A model generated the notes under the pieces. It did not search any database. It was not told the origin of the DNA and was given only the letters and a program-made list of their open reading frames with translations. From JAPLJU01 sp964547985 (lineage in GTDB: Bacteria > Desulfobacterota > Syntrophia > Syntrophales > UBA2192), in assembly GCA_964547985.1 (NCBI GenBank), contig CAZJPV010000006.1:1-64000 (forward strand): a DNA stretch of 64,000 nucleotides, read 5' to 3'. Made by a program: the position numbers and the translations under genes. Shown in pieces: positions 51,517-59,886 of this stretch. Within the stretch, counting starts at the first letter, position 1. The number at the start of each line of letters is the position of its first letter.

Positions 51517-52446
51517 ATGCCCTTCGGACTGAAAGATCTCATTCTCATGCTTGTGGTCTATGCCTCCATGGTGGCGGGAATCCTCTGTCCCGGCTTCTGT
51601 GTGTCCTTTCAGCCCCTGCCCGTGTACTTCCTCATGGCCCTCTTTTTCTTAAGCTTCCTCTCGATTGAACTCGATGATGTGTGGCGCACCTTCCGGGAGT
51701 CCAGCGGGATCGTCGCGGCCTTCGTCGTTCTGAAAATCATCGTCATGCCCGTGACCATCTATTATTTCTTCAGGTTCACTGCGCCGACTTACGCCGTGGC
51801 GGCTCTCCTCCTGGGCGGGATCTCCACGGGGGTGGTGGCCCCCTTTGTCTCCAACCTCGTGCGGGGAAACAGCCCGCTCGTGCTGGTCGTCGTGGTCATT
51901 ACATCCGTCCTTATTCCCTTCACGCTTCCCGCCCTCATCAAGCTTCTGCTTTCAAGGGAGGTGGAGATCTCTCTTGCGGCCATGGTCCGGATGCTTGCCC
52001 TTGTGATCTTTGTACCCATAGCGGCCGTGCAGACTCTGAGGCGCCTGGCCCCCGCATTCCTGAAGGGCGTGATGCGCATACAGTTTCCGCTTTCCCTTTT
52101 TCTTTTTGCCGCCATCAACCTCGGGATATTTTCCCGGTACTCCGATTTCATGCGGCAGGAGCCCTTCACCATCGTCATGGCGACGGTTGTCGCCATAATG
52201 CTTTCGGTGATTTTCTGTCTGACGGGGATCCTTTTTTTTCTAGGGAGACCCGTGGAAGATCAACTGGCCGGGGCGGTGATGCTTGGAAACATGAACAATG
52301 TCCTGGTCCTCGTTTTTGCCTCTCAGTTTTTCAGTCCCATTGAGCCGATCGTGGCGGCGATGTACCTTATCCCCTTCTTCGGCCTCGTGATCCCCCTCCG
52401 ATATTATGATCGGAGGCGCGGGGCCGAGGCGGCGTCACCCCCCTGA
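51517..52446 (+). CDS. BASS/SBF-type sodium-dependent transporter
   Basis: Encodes 309 aa with about nine to ten hydrophobic segments. The segment ALLLGGISTGVVAPFVSNLV resembles the crossover motif of bile-acid:sodium symporters. Arg/Glu-containing loops between helices fit the family, as does MNNVLVLVFASQFFSP. Substrate unknown. The frame opens with TTG at 51484; the ATG at 51517 was chosen because the first helix begins soon after. It converges on the cysteine hydrolase gene. Confidence 0.82.
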   Translation: MPFGLKDLILMLVVYASMVAGILCPGFCVSFQPLPVYFLMALFFLSFLSIELDDVWRTFRESSGIVAAFVVLKIIVMPVTIYYFFRFTAPTYAVAALLLGGISTGVVAPFVSNLVRGNSPLVLVVVVITSVLIPFTLPALIKLLLSREVEISLAAMVRMLALVIFVPIAAVQTLRRLAPAFLKGVMRIQFPLSLFLFAAINLGIFSRYSDFMRQEPFTIVMATVVAIMLSVIFCLTGILFFLGRPVEDQLAGAVMLGNMNNVLVLVFASQFFSPIEPIVAAMYLIPFFGLVIPLRYYDRRRGAEAASPP

Positions 52447-52512
52447 AAGGGCAAAGGCCGGCACCGCAGGCAGTTCCCCGTCATCCGTTCAGATTCTTTT
52501 TTATCCTGAAAA

Positions 52513-53571
52513 TCAACCGCTGATGCCCGGCCAGCTGGAGAGAGGCTCGGTCGAACGGACGATGTGTATCCCGGCCCCGGCGAATCGGCGGAATGCGGCA
52601 TCGGCCTGCTCCGTGTAGTCAATGACGCCCGGGACGACGACGGGGGAGGTGCAGTCTTCGAGGAGATAGACCTTCTTTGCGAGGCTTCTGTCCCTGTCCA
52701 GGATGTTGCCCAGCAGGTCGTCGATCGTCCAGGCCACGCAATGGCTTTTAGCCTGGCCGGCGATGATGACGATGTCGAACTGAAGGAGCTTCTCAATGAA
52801 GGCGGTGTTTCTCCGTGCGATCTCTTCCCCCGCCGCATCATGGAGCACTTCCGGGCTCAGGACGGAGTAATTCTCCGTGAAGGGGTTGTCTCCCTTGATC
52901 TGGAAATCGGCCTGGCTGTATCGGGCAATGGTGTGGAAAAAGATCGCTTCCTCAAGGGATGAAACGAGGGCGTAACCGATGCCCCCGAGCATGGCGTGAT
53001 AGGGCCATATGGTCAGTTCGTACTTGCCGCCTGCTTTCAACTGGCTGGCGTAATGAAGGAGAAACTGCCGGCCGTCGTTTTCGCTGATCCGCAGGCTGTA
53101 ACCGACAGCGGGGTTGAACTTCCAGACGCCCTTTCGGATATCCTCCTCGGATATGAGCGTGAAAGGGGCCGGGTGCTCCCCCCTGTCGTTGATGAGAAAA
53201 ATGCTGTGGAAGATCTGCACGGCCTGGTGTGTGTCCATGGTAGGGCAGATTTCGGCGATCACCCCGAGATTGCGGTATATGAACTCGCAGAGCCGGCGGT
53301 TGTCGTCAATGGCCCCCGTTCCTGAACGCCCCCCCACATACAGCTCAAAGTCGGGGATGCAGAAGGTATTCTGCACATCCACGGGGAGGAGGCAGATCCT
53401 GTATTGGTCTTCGATCGAGGGCCTGATGGCGTGCTCCCGCGCCCACCTTTCAGCGTCGAAAGCCCGCTCCTGGTAGGGGACCCTCCAGAGTTCAGCCACC
53501 TTTTCGGGTCTGTAATGGGGCGGAATCGGCCATTCTCTGAACGGCATGGTTTTCAGCCTTTCGGATCTCAT
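52513..53571 (-). CDS. Isochorismatase-like cysteine hydrolase, extended
   Basis: Encodes 352 aa, long for a family of about 200. The catalytic Asp65 lies in LLPVDVQNTFC, and the nucleophile Cys278 in AGQAKSHCVAWTI. Between them are extra segments including a nicotinamidase-like TIWPYHAML (metal or Lys region). It may hydrolyse an amide such as nicotinamide. Two ATGs (53571, 53547) are possible. It stands alone, convergent with the transporter gene. Confidence 0.82.
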   Translation of the reverse strand: MRSERLKTMPFREWPIPPHYRPEKVAELWRVPYQERAFDAERWAREHAIRPSIEDQYRICLLPVDVQNTFCIPDFELYVGGRSGTGAIDDNRRLCEFIYRNLGVIAEICPTMDTHQAVQIFHSIFLINDRGEHPAPFTLISEEDIRKGVWKFNPAVGYSLRISENDGRQFLLHYASQLKAGGKYELTIWPYHAMLGGIGYALVSSLEEAIFFHTIARYSQADFQIKGDNPFTENYSVLSPEVLHDAAGEEIARRNTAFIEKLLQFDIVIIAGQAKSHCVAWTIDDLLGNILDRDRSLAKKVYLLEDCTSPVVVPGVIDYTEQADAAFRRFAGAGIHIVRSTEPLSSWPGISG

Positions 53572-53904
53572 ATTCGGGATCCTGCGTGTGTCAAGAGACG
53601 CAAAAGATCAAAGCATCTTTTCTGCAAAAAATCAACTGCGAGAAGGGAAACAAGAAAAACCGGGCAGGTATTGCCTCTGTCCGGAGAGTTGGACAGATAA
53701 ATACCCTTTGCTTTCAACGTCGTAGAACATTATTCCCGTTTCTTCCCCGAAGATTTAGTCATCCCGGACTTCTCCCTCGGGAGATTTAAAAAACCCCTCA
53801 ATATTCTTCCAAAATTTCCGAATTATACAGGTGATGGACCCGCGTTTCCTCGCGAGGGGATGAGGCTGTCCGTCTTTTCAGACAAAGCGCAAAGGAGATG
53901 CACG
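53572..53904. other. Intergenic stretch, probable divergent promoter region
   Basis: Lies between the cysteine hydrolase and the protease gene, which point away from each other. AT-rich around 53750-53830 with TATACA at 53825-53830 as a possible -10. No coding sequence recognised. Confidence 0.4.
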
Positions 53905-55182
53905 ATGGATCTCTTGACACAGATTTCAATCCTTGTGACGCTCGTCACGATCGCGGTGACGAATCTGTATTACTCGAAGTTCGGCCCTCGGGGACGAATG
54001 ATCCTCAGGGCGGTTCTTCCCCTGATGACTTTCATCGTTACCATTCAAGCCCTCAATGCCTACCACCGCCCGACTTCCACCGTGAGTGGGAAGCAGCCGG
54101 CCATCGTTAAAAAAAGTGTCGAGGCTCCCCGATCAATTGAAGCGGCGTCGCAGGGAAAATCCGCCCTGGAAGCGGCCCCTGCCTCCGTCGGGAACGTCAC
54201 CGGGGGCGCACAGGACGTTTCGTCCATCTACAAGCAAATCGGTCCATCCGTGGTCGTCATCCAGAGATACGATGAGAAAAAACAGAAAACGGGGATCGGC
54301 ACCGGTTTCTTCGTGAGCAGCGGCGGCAATGTAGTGACCAATCATCATGTCCTCAGGGGGGCCGTTTCTGCTGATATCAGAGTGCCCTCGGGGAAGGTCT
54401 ATCCGATCCGGGAGGTCCTGGCAGAAGATCCGGAAAATGACCTCATCATGGTTTCGGTCCAGATCCCGCCCTATGAGGTACAGCCTCTTTCCGTTCGAAC
54501 GTCCCTTCCCGACATCGGGGAACGGGTCGTGGTGATCGGAAGCCCCATGGGTCTTGACCAGACGGTCTCGGACGGAATCGTTTCCGCGGTCCGTGAGATA
54601 CAAGGATCGAAAAAAATCATCCAGATCACGGCACCCATATCGCCCGGCTCAAGCGGGAGCCCGGTCGTCAGCATGAAGGGGGATGTGGTCGCAGTGGCCT
54701 GTGCCCTCCTGGCCAACGGGCAGAATCTGAACTTTGGCATCCCATCGGAACGCGTTTCGAGTCTCTCGCCGGCGAATGGATATCCCCTCACGCGGATGTC
54801 CAGGGCCGCTTCTCCCTTTACAGGAAACTACGATGAGGAGATGAGAAGAAGAGTCGAAGAGGCGAGGAAAAAAGCGGAGGAAGAGCGCGTCAAGGCCGTT
54901 GAGGAAAAACGCCGGGCAAGGGAGCAGATGATCAACGAGGCGAATGATCACATCAGACAGGCCAGCCATCACATGAGTTTCAGCCGATATCTCGATGCCT
55001 TTTATTCTTATGAAAAAGCTCTCCAGCTCTGCCGCCAGCTCGATGATGTGAGAGGCATGGCCTTCTGCGTCGAGAGCATGGGTATTGCCATGGAGAAGTA
55101 TGGACGCCATGACATTGCCCAGGATTACTACCGGCAGGCGGCAGCCCTCCGCTCGCAGAGGATTGGGACAGCATCCCAGTAA
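53905..55182 (+). CDS. Membrane-anchored trypsin-like serine protease with C-terminal helical repeats
   Basis: Encodes 425 aa. Two N-terminal hydrophobic helices (about 5-22 and 30-52) anchor it. The protease domain (about 105-290) has the triad His148 (VVTNHHVL), Asp179 (DPENDLIM) and Ser250 (ISPGSSGSPVV). It resembles DegP/HtrA catalytic domains but has no PDZ domain. A charged helix (about 315-355) and a TPR-like pair follow (RYLDAFYSYEKALQLC, GRHDIAQDYYRQAAAL). It probably cuts or holds misfolded envelope proteins. AAAGGAG lies 7 nt before the ATG. Confidence 0.87.
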   Translation: MDLLTQISILVTLVTIAVTNLYYSKFGPRGRMILRAVLPLMTFIVTIQALNAYHRPTSTVSGKQPAIVKKSVEAPRSIEAASQGKSALEAAPASVGNVTGGAQDVSSIYKQIGPSVVVIQRYDEKKQKTGIGTGFFVSSGGNVVTNHHVLRGAVSADIRVPSGKVYPIREVLAEDPENDLIMVSVQIPPYEVQPLSVRTSLPDIGERVVVIGSPMGLDQTVSDGIVSAVREIQGSKKIIQITAPISPGSSGSPVVSMKGDVVAVACALLANGQNLNFGIPSERVSSLSPANGYPLTRMSRAASPFTGNYDEEMRRRVEEARKKAEEERVKAVEEKRRAREQMINEANDHIRQASHHMSFSRYLDAFYSYEKALQLCRQLDDVRGMAFCVESMGIAMEKYGRHDIAQDYYRQAAALRSQRIGTASQ

Positions 55183-55198
55183 ACCTCCCGAATACGCC

Positions 55199-55729
55199 AT
55201 GAAGAACATGCTTCTGGAGAAAGTGGACTACAAGTTCGACCGGACTTATTTCGGTACGTGGCGTCGTTATGTCTACGAGACGGGTGCGCGATTCGCCGAG
55301 TTCAGGTCTCATGACGGGCTGCTGGGCCTCCCCTTCATTCATTACACCGCGGGGATCTGTCCGGAGACGGGGAAGCGCGCTGTCGCGAAGGGCATCATCG
55401 CCGTGGGAAGAAAGGCGGTCGGTGTTATTGCCATCGGTCAGGCTGCGGCAGGGCTTCTGGCCCTGGGCCAGCTTGCGGTCGGTGCCGTTGCACTCGGGCA
55501 GGCCGCGTTCGGGGTCGCTGCGATCGGACAGCTCGCCATCGCAATGCTCTTCGGACTGGGGCAGGTGACGACGGGCTATGTTGCCATCGGGCAGTTCGCC
55601 CTGGGTTATTACGCGCTCGCCCAGTTCGGGTTTGGCGAACATGTCTGGAGCCCCCAGGCTGCCGACCCTGAGGCCGTTGAATTTTTCAAAAATTTCCTCG
55701 GCAGGCTGAAAAGTTTAATCGGGCTGTAG
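55199..55729 (+). CDS. Gly/Gln decapeptide-repeat protein
   Basis: Encodes 176 aa. Residues about 60-138 contain seven near-repeats of about ten residues of the pattern G-x-x-A-[IL]-G-Q-x-A-x (for example VIAIGQAAAG, LLALGQLAVG, AVALGQAAFG, VAAIGQLAIA, YVAIGQFALG). The N-terminal 50 residues are charged and aromatic, and the C-terminus is acidic. The pattern fits a beta-helix-like coil or glycine-zipper helices; I do not know the family. It starts 16 nt after the protease stop, so the two are co-expressed. A bidirectional terminator follows. Confidence 0.75.
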   Translation: MKNMLLEKVDYKFDRTYFGTWRRYVYETGARFAEFRSHDGLLGLPFIHYTAGICPETGKRAVAKGIIAVGRKAVGVIAIGQAAAGLLALGQLAVGAVALGQAAFGVAAIGQLAIAMLFGLGQVTTGYVAIGQFALGYYALAQFGFGEHVWSPQAADPEAVEFFKNFLGRLKSLIGL

Positions 55730-55829
55730 AGACGCGCTTGAAGTGGATGGGCGGCCTTGCTTAGGAAAAAGGCCGTTCAGCGAAACGGTTACCATTCGTC
55801 CTCGCCACAACGGGACCTTCAGGGGCGAG

Positions 55830-55867
55830 AAAAAAATAGCAGGGTTGCAAAACCCTGCTATTTTTTT
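55830..55867 (+). terminator. Bidirectional Rho-independent terminator
   Basis: Seven A (55830-55836), TAGCAGGGTT (55837-55846), loop GCAA, AACCCTGCTA (55851-55860), seven T (55861-55867). It can end both the repeat-protein transcript on the + strand and the Lpp-like gene on the minus strand. Confidence 0.92.
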
Positions 55868-55911
55868 CTGAGCGTCGCGGAGATGCTCCGCGCGTGGCGA
55901 TAGCCGCTTTC

Positions 55912-56244
55912 CTATTTCTTCATGGATTTCTGGAAAATGGCCTCGGTTTTCTTTGCATTGTCCTCCGCCATTTTCGCAGCTGCCTCGGCTCTAACCGCTG
56001 CGTTATCCGCCTTTGTGGCTGCCTGGGATATTCTCTCGGCATCCCTCGCACTGTCCATCCTCGCGGACTGTGCGGCGGCTCTTGCGGCCTGTGCTTCCTG
56101 CAGCGCCTGATCCGCCTTCTGACTGACCGCGTTGACCTGTGCCTGCAGTTTCTCCAGGTCGCCCGTTGTAGCGCACCCCGAGAACATGAATACCAGGCCC
56201 AGCAAAATTGCCATCATGACCAGACCTACGTGTTTTCTCTTCAT
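55912..56244 (-). CDS. Lpp-like alanine-zipper lipoprotein ending in lysine
   Basis: Encodes 110 aa. The signal ends in FSGC (Cys24). The mature 87 residues form one helix with Ala-rich heptads (QAQVNAVSQKADQALQEAQ, AATKADNAAVRAEAAAKM) and end KSMKK. This fits murein lipoproteins of the Lpp/OprI type, whose C-terminal Lys is joined to peptidoglycan by L,D-transpeptidases. The transpeptidase gene lies directly upstream. It is longer than E. coli Lpp (58 mature residues), so it would span a wider gap. AAGGAGG and its own promoter precede it. Confidence 0.87.
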   Translation of the reverse strand: MKRKHVGLVMMAILLGLVFMFSGCATTGDLEKLQAQVNAVSQKADQALQEAQAARAAAQSARMDSARDAERISQAATKADNAAVRAEAAAKMAEDNAKKTEAIFQKSMKK

Positions 56245-56276
56245 CGCATGATCACCTCCTTCAAGTCATTTTTAGT

Positions 56277-56304
56277 ATTGTACCAGAGAATTTAAAAATC
56301 TCAA
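56277..56304 (-). promoter_or_regulatory. Promoter of the Lpp-like gene
   Basis: On the minus strand TTGAGA (56299-56304), a 16-nt spacer and TACAAT (56277-56282). It touches the end of the transpeptidase gene and would allow separate strong expression of the lipoprotein. Confidence 0.6.
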
Positions 56305-56305
56305 G

Positions 56306-57193
56306 CTATCGTTTGTCATCTTTCTTCGGGAGGGTGCCCACAGCAACGGGGAGACCGTCCTTATTTTCCAGGGCCTTTTTAACTTTCGGAATGGATACGT
56401 AATCCCGGAGGCCTCTTTGGTCGAGGAGCATCATCGTGTGCTCCTCCATGTCATCAATTTTACCGTAGAGGTCCGGGTGAACCTCAATGTAGATCTGCTC
56501 CCTCCAAAAACCGAACTTGACCGGTTCGTAGATGATCTCCACATAAGTCCCGATGGGCACCTCTTTATACAACCGGCTGATGTGTTCGGGGTAGAGGCGG
56601 ATGCAGCCGCCGCTGACGGAGCGTCCGATGCTCCAGGCGTTGTTCGTCCCGTGAATGCCGTATTTGCGGTTCGAAAGACCGATCCAGTATTTTCCCAGCG
56701 GGTTGTCCGGGCCCGGGGGCATGATTTCGTATCCGTATTTTTCCCGGCGATCCGGGGGTACTTTCCACTCCGGATCCACGTCGCGTCTGGCAACACGATA
56801 GGTACCGAGCGGGGTCTCGGTTTCCAGATCCCCGATACCCACGGGGTATGTTCTGATCGTCTTGGTTTTTGGATAGAAGCGATAGAGCCTCAGCTCAGGT
56901 ATGTTCACGACGATTCCCTGGTGTTTTGTGGGCGGCAGAACCCAGAGCGTCGGGATGGTCAACCTTGTACCCGCTTTTGGGATCCAAGGATCGATCCCGG
57001 GATAGAGGATCTCAATCTCATGGAACCCCAGGCCGTGAACCCTTGCCACATCGAGAAGGGTCTCTTTGGGTTTTATCGTGTGTTGCTTAAACGCACCGAT
57101 GACGGTTTTCGCCTCTGACCTGTCCGCTTTCGTTGCGGCTAGGCGGTATTGATAGCTCCTGGCTGCGGCGCTCCCCGCAGTCACAGACACCAC
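56306..57193 (-). CDS. LysM L,D-transpeptidase (YkuD family)
   Basis: Encodes 295 aa from a GTG at 57193. A LysM-like segment (about 36-80, HTIKPKETLLDVARVHGLGF) precedes the YkuD domain. Its catalytic block is IHGTNNAWSIGRSVSGGCIR with the nucleophile Cys197. It forms 3-3 peptide cross-links or attaches Lpp to the cell wall, like ErfK/YbiS. The hydrophobic core of the signal peptide (KKILIFGLVFL, then VVSVTAG) extends upstream of the GTG in the same frame to about 57244, but that stretch has no ATG, GTG or TTG. An ATC at 57244 lies 7 nt after AGAGGG and may be the real, unusual start. Confidence 0.88.
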   Translation of the reverse strand: MVSVTAGSAAARSYQYRLAATKADRSEAKTVIGAFKQHTIKPKETLLDVARVHGLGFHEIEILYPGIDPWIPKAGTRLTIPTLWVLPPTKHQGIVVNIPELRLYRFYPKTKTIRTYPVGIGDLETETPLGTYRVARRDVDPEWKVPPDRREKYGYEIMPPGPDNPLGKYWIGLSNRKYGIHGTNNAWSIGRSVSGGCIRLYPEHISRLYKEVPIGTYVEIIYEPVKFGFWREQIYIEVHPDLYGKIDDMEEHTMMLLDQRGLRDYVSIPKVKKALENKDGLPVAVGTLPKKDDKR

Positions 57194-57319
57194 CAGGAAG
57201 ACCAGCCCAAAAATAAGGATTTTTTTTGACGGGTTCAGATTGATATCGAGGCCCTCTCTTTCATGGCATCCATACGGGGGACGGGATTACTCAAGACCTT
57301 TAAAACAAAACGCCTGTTT

Positions 57320-57349
57320 TCGCTAATAAAAAAAACAATTTTTTGTCAA
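57320..57349 (-). promoter_or_regulatory. Candidate promoter of the transpeptidase gene
   Basis: On the minus strand a consensus TTGACA (57344-57349), an 18-nt T-rich spacer and a weak TAGCGA (57320-57325). The AT-rich block also has TTGTCA on the + strand (57343-57348), so this may be a divergent promoter serving the lipoprotein at 57410. Confidence 0.4.
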
Positions 57350-57409
57350 ATTGAAAAATGGTAATAAGAATAAAATAGATCGCCAAGACCTTCGCAGGGG
57401 TGCGTGTTT

Positions 57410-57979
57410 ATGACTATCAGAGGCGGGTTATGGACCGGTCGCGTTTGGGTCTGGGTTGTCCTGTGCCTCGCGGCGGGCTGTGTGCATTTCGGGGAGCGGC
57501 CATCGTCCAGAGATGTAATCACCCAGGCGCCTCCATCAAGAGAGGCCCTGGCCAATGCCGAGTATCTGTCCGAATTTGCATCCGGCGGAAAGGCACGGCT
57601 GAAAGACGGCAGCTACCGGGAGAAAGCATCACTTGAATCGGCAATCGATATTGTGATTACACTTTCCGATCAATATGCCTGCGGCGACCTCGACGCGGAC
57701 GGGTCGGAAGATGCGGCCGTCATACTGATCGTTCAATCCGGCGGCAGCGGCACCTTTTATTATCTCTGCGCTGTTCTCAATGAGGATGGAGTCCCCGTGA
57801 ATGTGGCCACCCTTTTTCTCGGCGATCGGATACAGGTCAGAGATATTGCCATCCGGTCCGGTCAGATTGAAATCGACATGCTGGTCCAGGGGCCGGGGGA
57901 TCCCATGGTCAAGCCGAGCAGAGAGGTCCATCGCACGTACTATCTTACTGGCAAGGGGTTGATACGACAAAGGCAATAA
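57410..57979 (+). CDS. Putative lipoprotein of unknown function
   Basis: Encodes 189 aa. The signal ends in CLAAGC (Cys near residue 21). The mature part is acidic, with YACGDLDADGSEDAAVILIV, which looks like a calcium-binding or FG-GAP-like DxDxDG strand, and later TFYYLCAVLNEDG. GTG at 57404 is in frame; the ATG at 57410 has AGGGG 9 nt upstream. Divergent from the transpeptidase gene. Confidence 0.75.
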   Translation: MTIRGGLWTGRVWVWVVLCLAAGCVHFGERPSSRDVITQAPPSREALANAEYLSEFASGGKARLKDGSYREKASLESAIDIVITLSDQYACGDLDADGSEDAAVILIVQSGGSGTFYYLCAVLNEDGVPVNVATLFLGDRIQVRDIAIRSGQIEIDMLVQGPGDPMVKPSREVHRTYYLTGKGLIRQRQ

Positions 57980-58088
57980 AGACGGGGTTACCGCCCGTGC
58001 CTGCAGAAAAAATTCCACAGGAAATTGTTGCAAAAGTTGCAAGAATAAGATACCAATTTCAGCAGTTTGAGACACGGGGGAAGGTAAT

Positions 58089-58268
58089 TTGAAAATCTGT
58101 CCGCGATGTCTCGCAGATTTTGACGAAAAAGAGGAACTGGAACAGAGCCCCGTTAGAGACCTTGGAGACATGGTTTTTGAAAGCACCACCAGGATGAATC
58201 CGGAGGATCTTTGTGCGGACTGTCGTGAAGAGATGGGATTTGTAAGTCTCTTCGGGTTTGGACGTTGA
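58089..58268 (+). CDS. Small double-CxxC protein
   Basis: Encodes 59 aa from a TTG start: MKICPRCLADFDEKEELEQS, then a middle part with DMVFESTTRM, then DLCADCREEMG and a short tail. Two CxxC pairs about 38 residues apart suggest one zinc site. AAGG lies 4 nt before the TTG. The stop at 58268 is 26 nt before rmuC, so it is probably co-transcribed with it. Too short for default gene callers. Function unknown. Confidence 0.6.
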   Translation: MKICPRCLADFDEKEELEQSPVRDLGDMVFESTTRMNPEDLCADCREEMGFVSLFGFGR

Positions 58269-58293
58269 GTGGATCATCATCTTTGGGGGGAAC

Positions 58294-59619
58294 ATGGTAG
58301 AGGCGTTACTTATCATCATGGTTGTCGTCCTCGTGGCGATTCTGGTCCTGGTCGTTATCCTCCTCAAGCGCGCGCCCACCGATTCCTTATCTTTCATCCA
58401 GGCCTATTTTTCCATTTTCGAAAAAAATCAGGAGAACATGGAACACTCCATCCGGGAAGAGAGTTCGAAGAACCGCCAGGAAGCCGCTTTTCTTGCCAAA
58501 CAGAACCGAGAGGAAATGAGCGGGACCTTCAAACTCTTCAGCGACTCACTCCTTGGACGAATGACGGAGATTTCGTCGCTGCAGAAGAATCAACTCGATG
58601 TTTTTTCGGGCCAGCTTGTCTCCCTGACCCAGTCGAACGAGACACAAATGAGTCGAACGAGGGAGACCGTGGAGTCTCGCCTCCAGGTGCTGCAGGATGA
58701 CAATAGCGCCAAGCTGGAACAGATGCGGGTCATCGTGGATGAAAAACTTCATGCAACCCTCGAGAGAAGGCTTGGCGACTCCTTTAAGCTCGTGAGCGAG
58801 AGGCTGGAAATGGTCCACAGGGGGCTTGGAGAGATGCAGTCTCTTGCGAGCAGTGTGGGAGATCTCAAAAAGGTCCTGACGAACATCAAGGCGAGGGGTA
58901 TGTGGGGTGAGGTTCAGCTCGGTGCCCTCCTCGAGCAGATTCTCACCCGGGAGCAGTACGAGCAAAACGTGGCGACCAAGAAGGGGAGCAATGATCGGGT
59001 CGAATATGCCATCAAGCTTCCCGGCCGGGACGACAAAGATGAAGCGATCTGGCTTCCGATCGACGCCAAGTTCCCCCAGGAAGATTATCAGAGGCTCATC
59101 GAAGCCCAGGAACAGGCCAACGCGGAGCTCGCTGAGGAAGCTGCCCGGCAGCTGGAAAACCGCATCAAGCTCGAGGCCAAAACCATCAGGGAAAAATACA
59201 TCGACCCCCCTCATACAACCGATTTCGCCATTCTTTTTCTTCCCGTTGAAGGTCTCTACGCGGAGGTCGTGAGGAAGCCGGGACTCTGTGAATTCATGCA
59301 GAGGGAATTCCGGGTTGTCGTGGCGGGCCCGACAACGCTTGCGGCCCTTCTGAACAGTCTTCAGATGGGTTTCAGGACCCTTGCCATCGAACGGCGCTCC
59401 AGCGAAGTCTGGGCACTCCTGGGTGCGGTGAAGACAGAGTTCGGGCGGTTTGGCGATTTGCTCGACAGGACCCAAAAGAAATTACAGGAGGCGAGCAGCA
59501 CCATCGAGAACGCGGCAAAGAAATCAAGGACGATCGAGAAGAAGCTCCGCGATGTGCAGGCGCTGCCATCGGGTGAGGCCGTCACGCTCGTGGACGAAGG
59601 AGAAGAAGAGGGGACCTAG
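58294..59619 (+). CDS. rmuC: DNA recombination protein RmuC
   Basis: Encodes 441 aa. An N-terminal transmembrane helix (about 4-24) and a long coiled coil (about 40-170) precede the RmuC core: NIKARGMWGEVQLGALLEQIL, then YAIKLPGRDDKDEAIWLPID, AKFPQEDYQRL and VVVAGPTTLAALLNSLQMGF. RmuC limits inversions at short repeats and is thought to be nuclease-related (PD-D/ExK). GGGGGG before the ATG at 58294. A terminator follows. Confidence 0.93.
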   Translation: MVEALLIIMVVVLVAILVLVVILLKRAPTDSLSFIQAYFSIFEKNQENMEHSIREESSKNRQEAAFLAKQNREEMSGTFKLFSDSLLGRMTEISSLQKNQLDVFSGQLVSLTQSNETQMSRTRETVESRLQVLQDDNSAKLEQMRVIVDEKLHATLERRLGDSFKLVSERLEMVHRGLGEMQSLASSVGDLKKVLTNIKARGMWGEVQLGALLEQILTREQYEQNVATKKGSNDRVEYAIKLPGRDDKDEAIWLPIDAKFPQEDYQRLIEAQEQANAELAEEAARQLENRIKLEAKTIREKYIDPPHTTDFAILFLPVEGLYAEVVRKPGLCEFMQREFRVVVAGPTTLAALLNSLQMGFRTLAIERRSSEVWALLGAVKTEFGRFGDLLDRTQKKLQEASSTIENAAKKSRTIEKKLRDVQALPSGEAVTLVDEGEEEGT

Positions 59620-59663
59620 CGAAACCATGCGTTCGGAGCGGATGCAATCGTCATTCTCATAAA

Positions 59664-59694
59664 GCCTGTGAGTCCGGCTCACGGGCCTTTTTTT
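59664..59694 (+). terminator. Rho-independent terminator of rmuC
   Basis: GCCTGTGAG (59664-59672) pairs with CTCACGGGC (59678-59686) across a 5-nt loop with one G-T pair, followed by C and a seven-T run. Confidence 0.8.
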
Positions 59695-59886
59695 CATTTT
59701 TTGAATGGCTGATGGCTTTCGCCGTGCCTGCGGGCAGGAAGAGTGGTGTTGCAATCACGGCGCTCTCAGTGGTATGTATCCGTTGGCGATTGCCGGTACC
59801 GCCTGCTGGAATGTTTGGGCCGCCCGCCTTGAATCGGGGGCGGGGTGGTTCATCGGGGTCCGGACTGACTGGAAAGGAGGAGGGGT

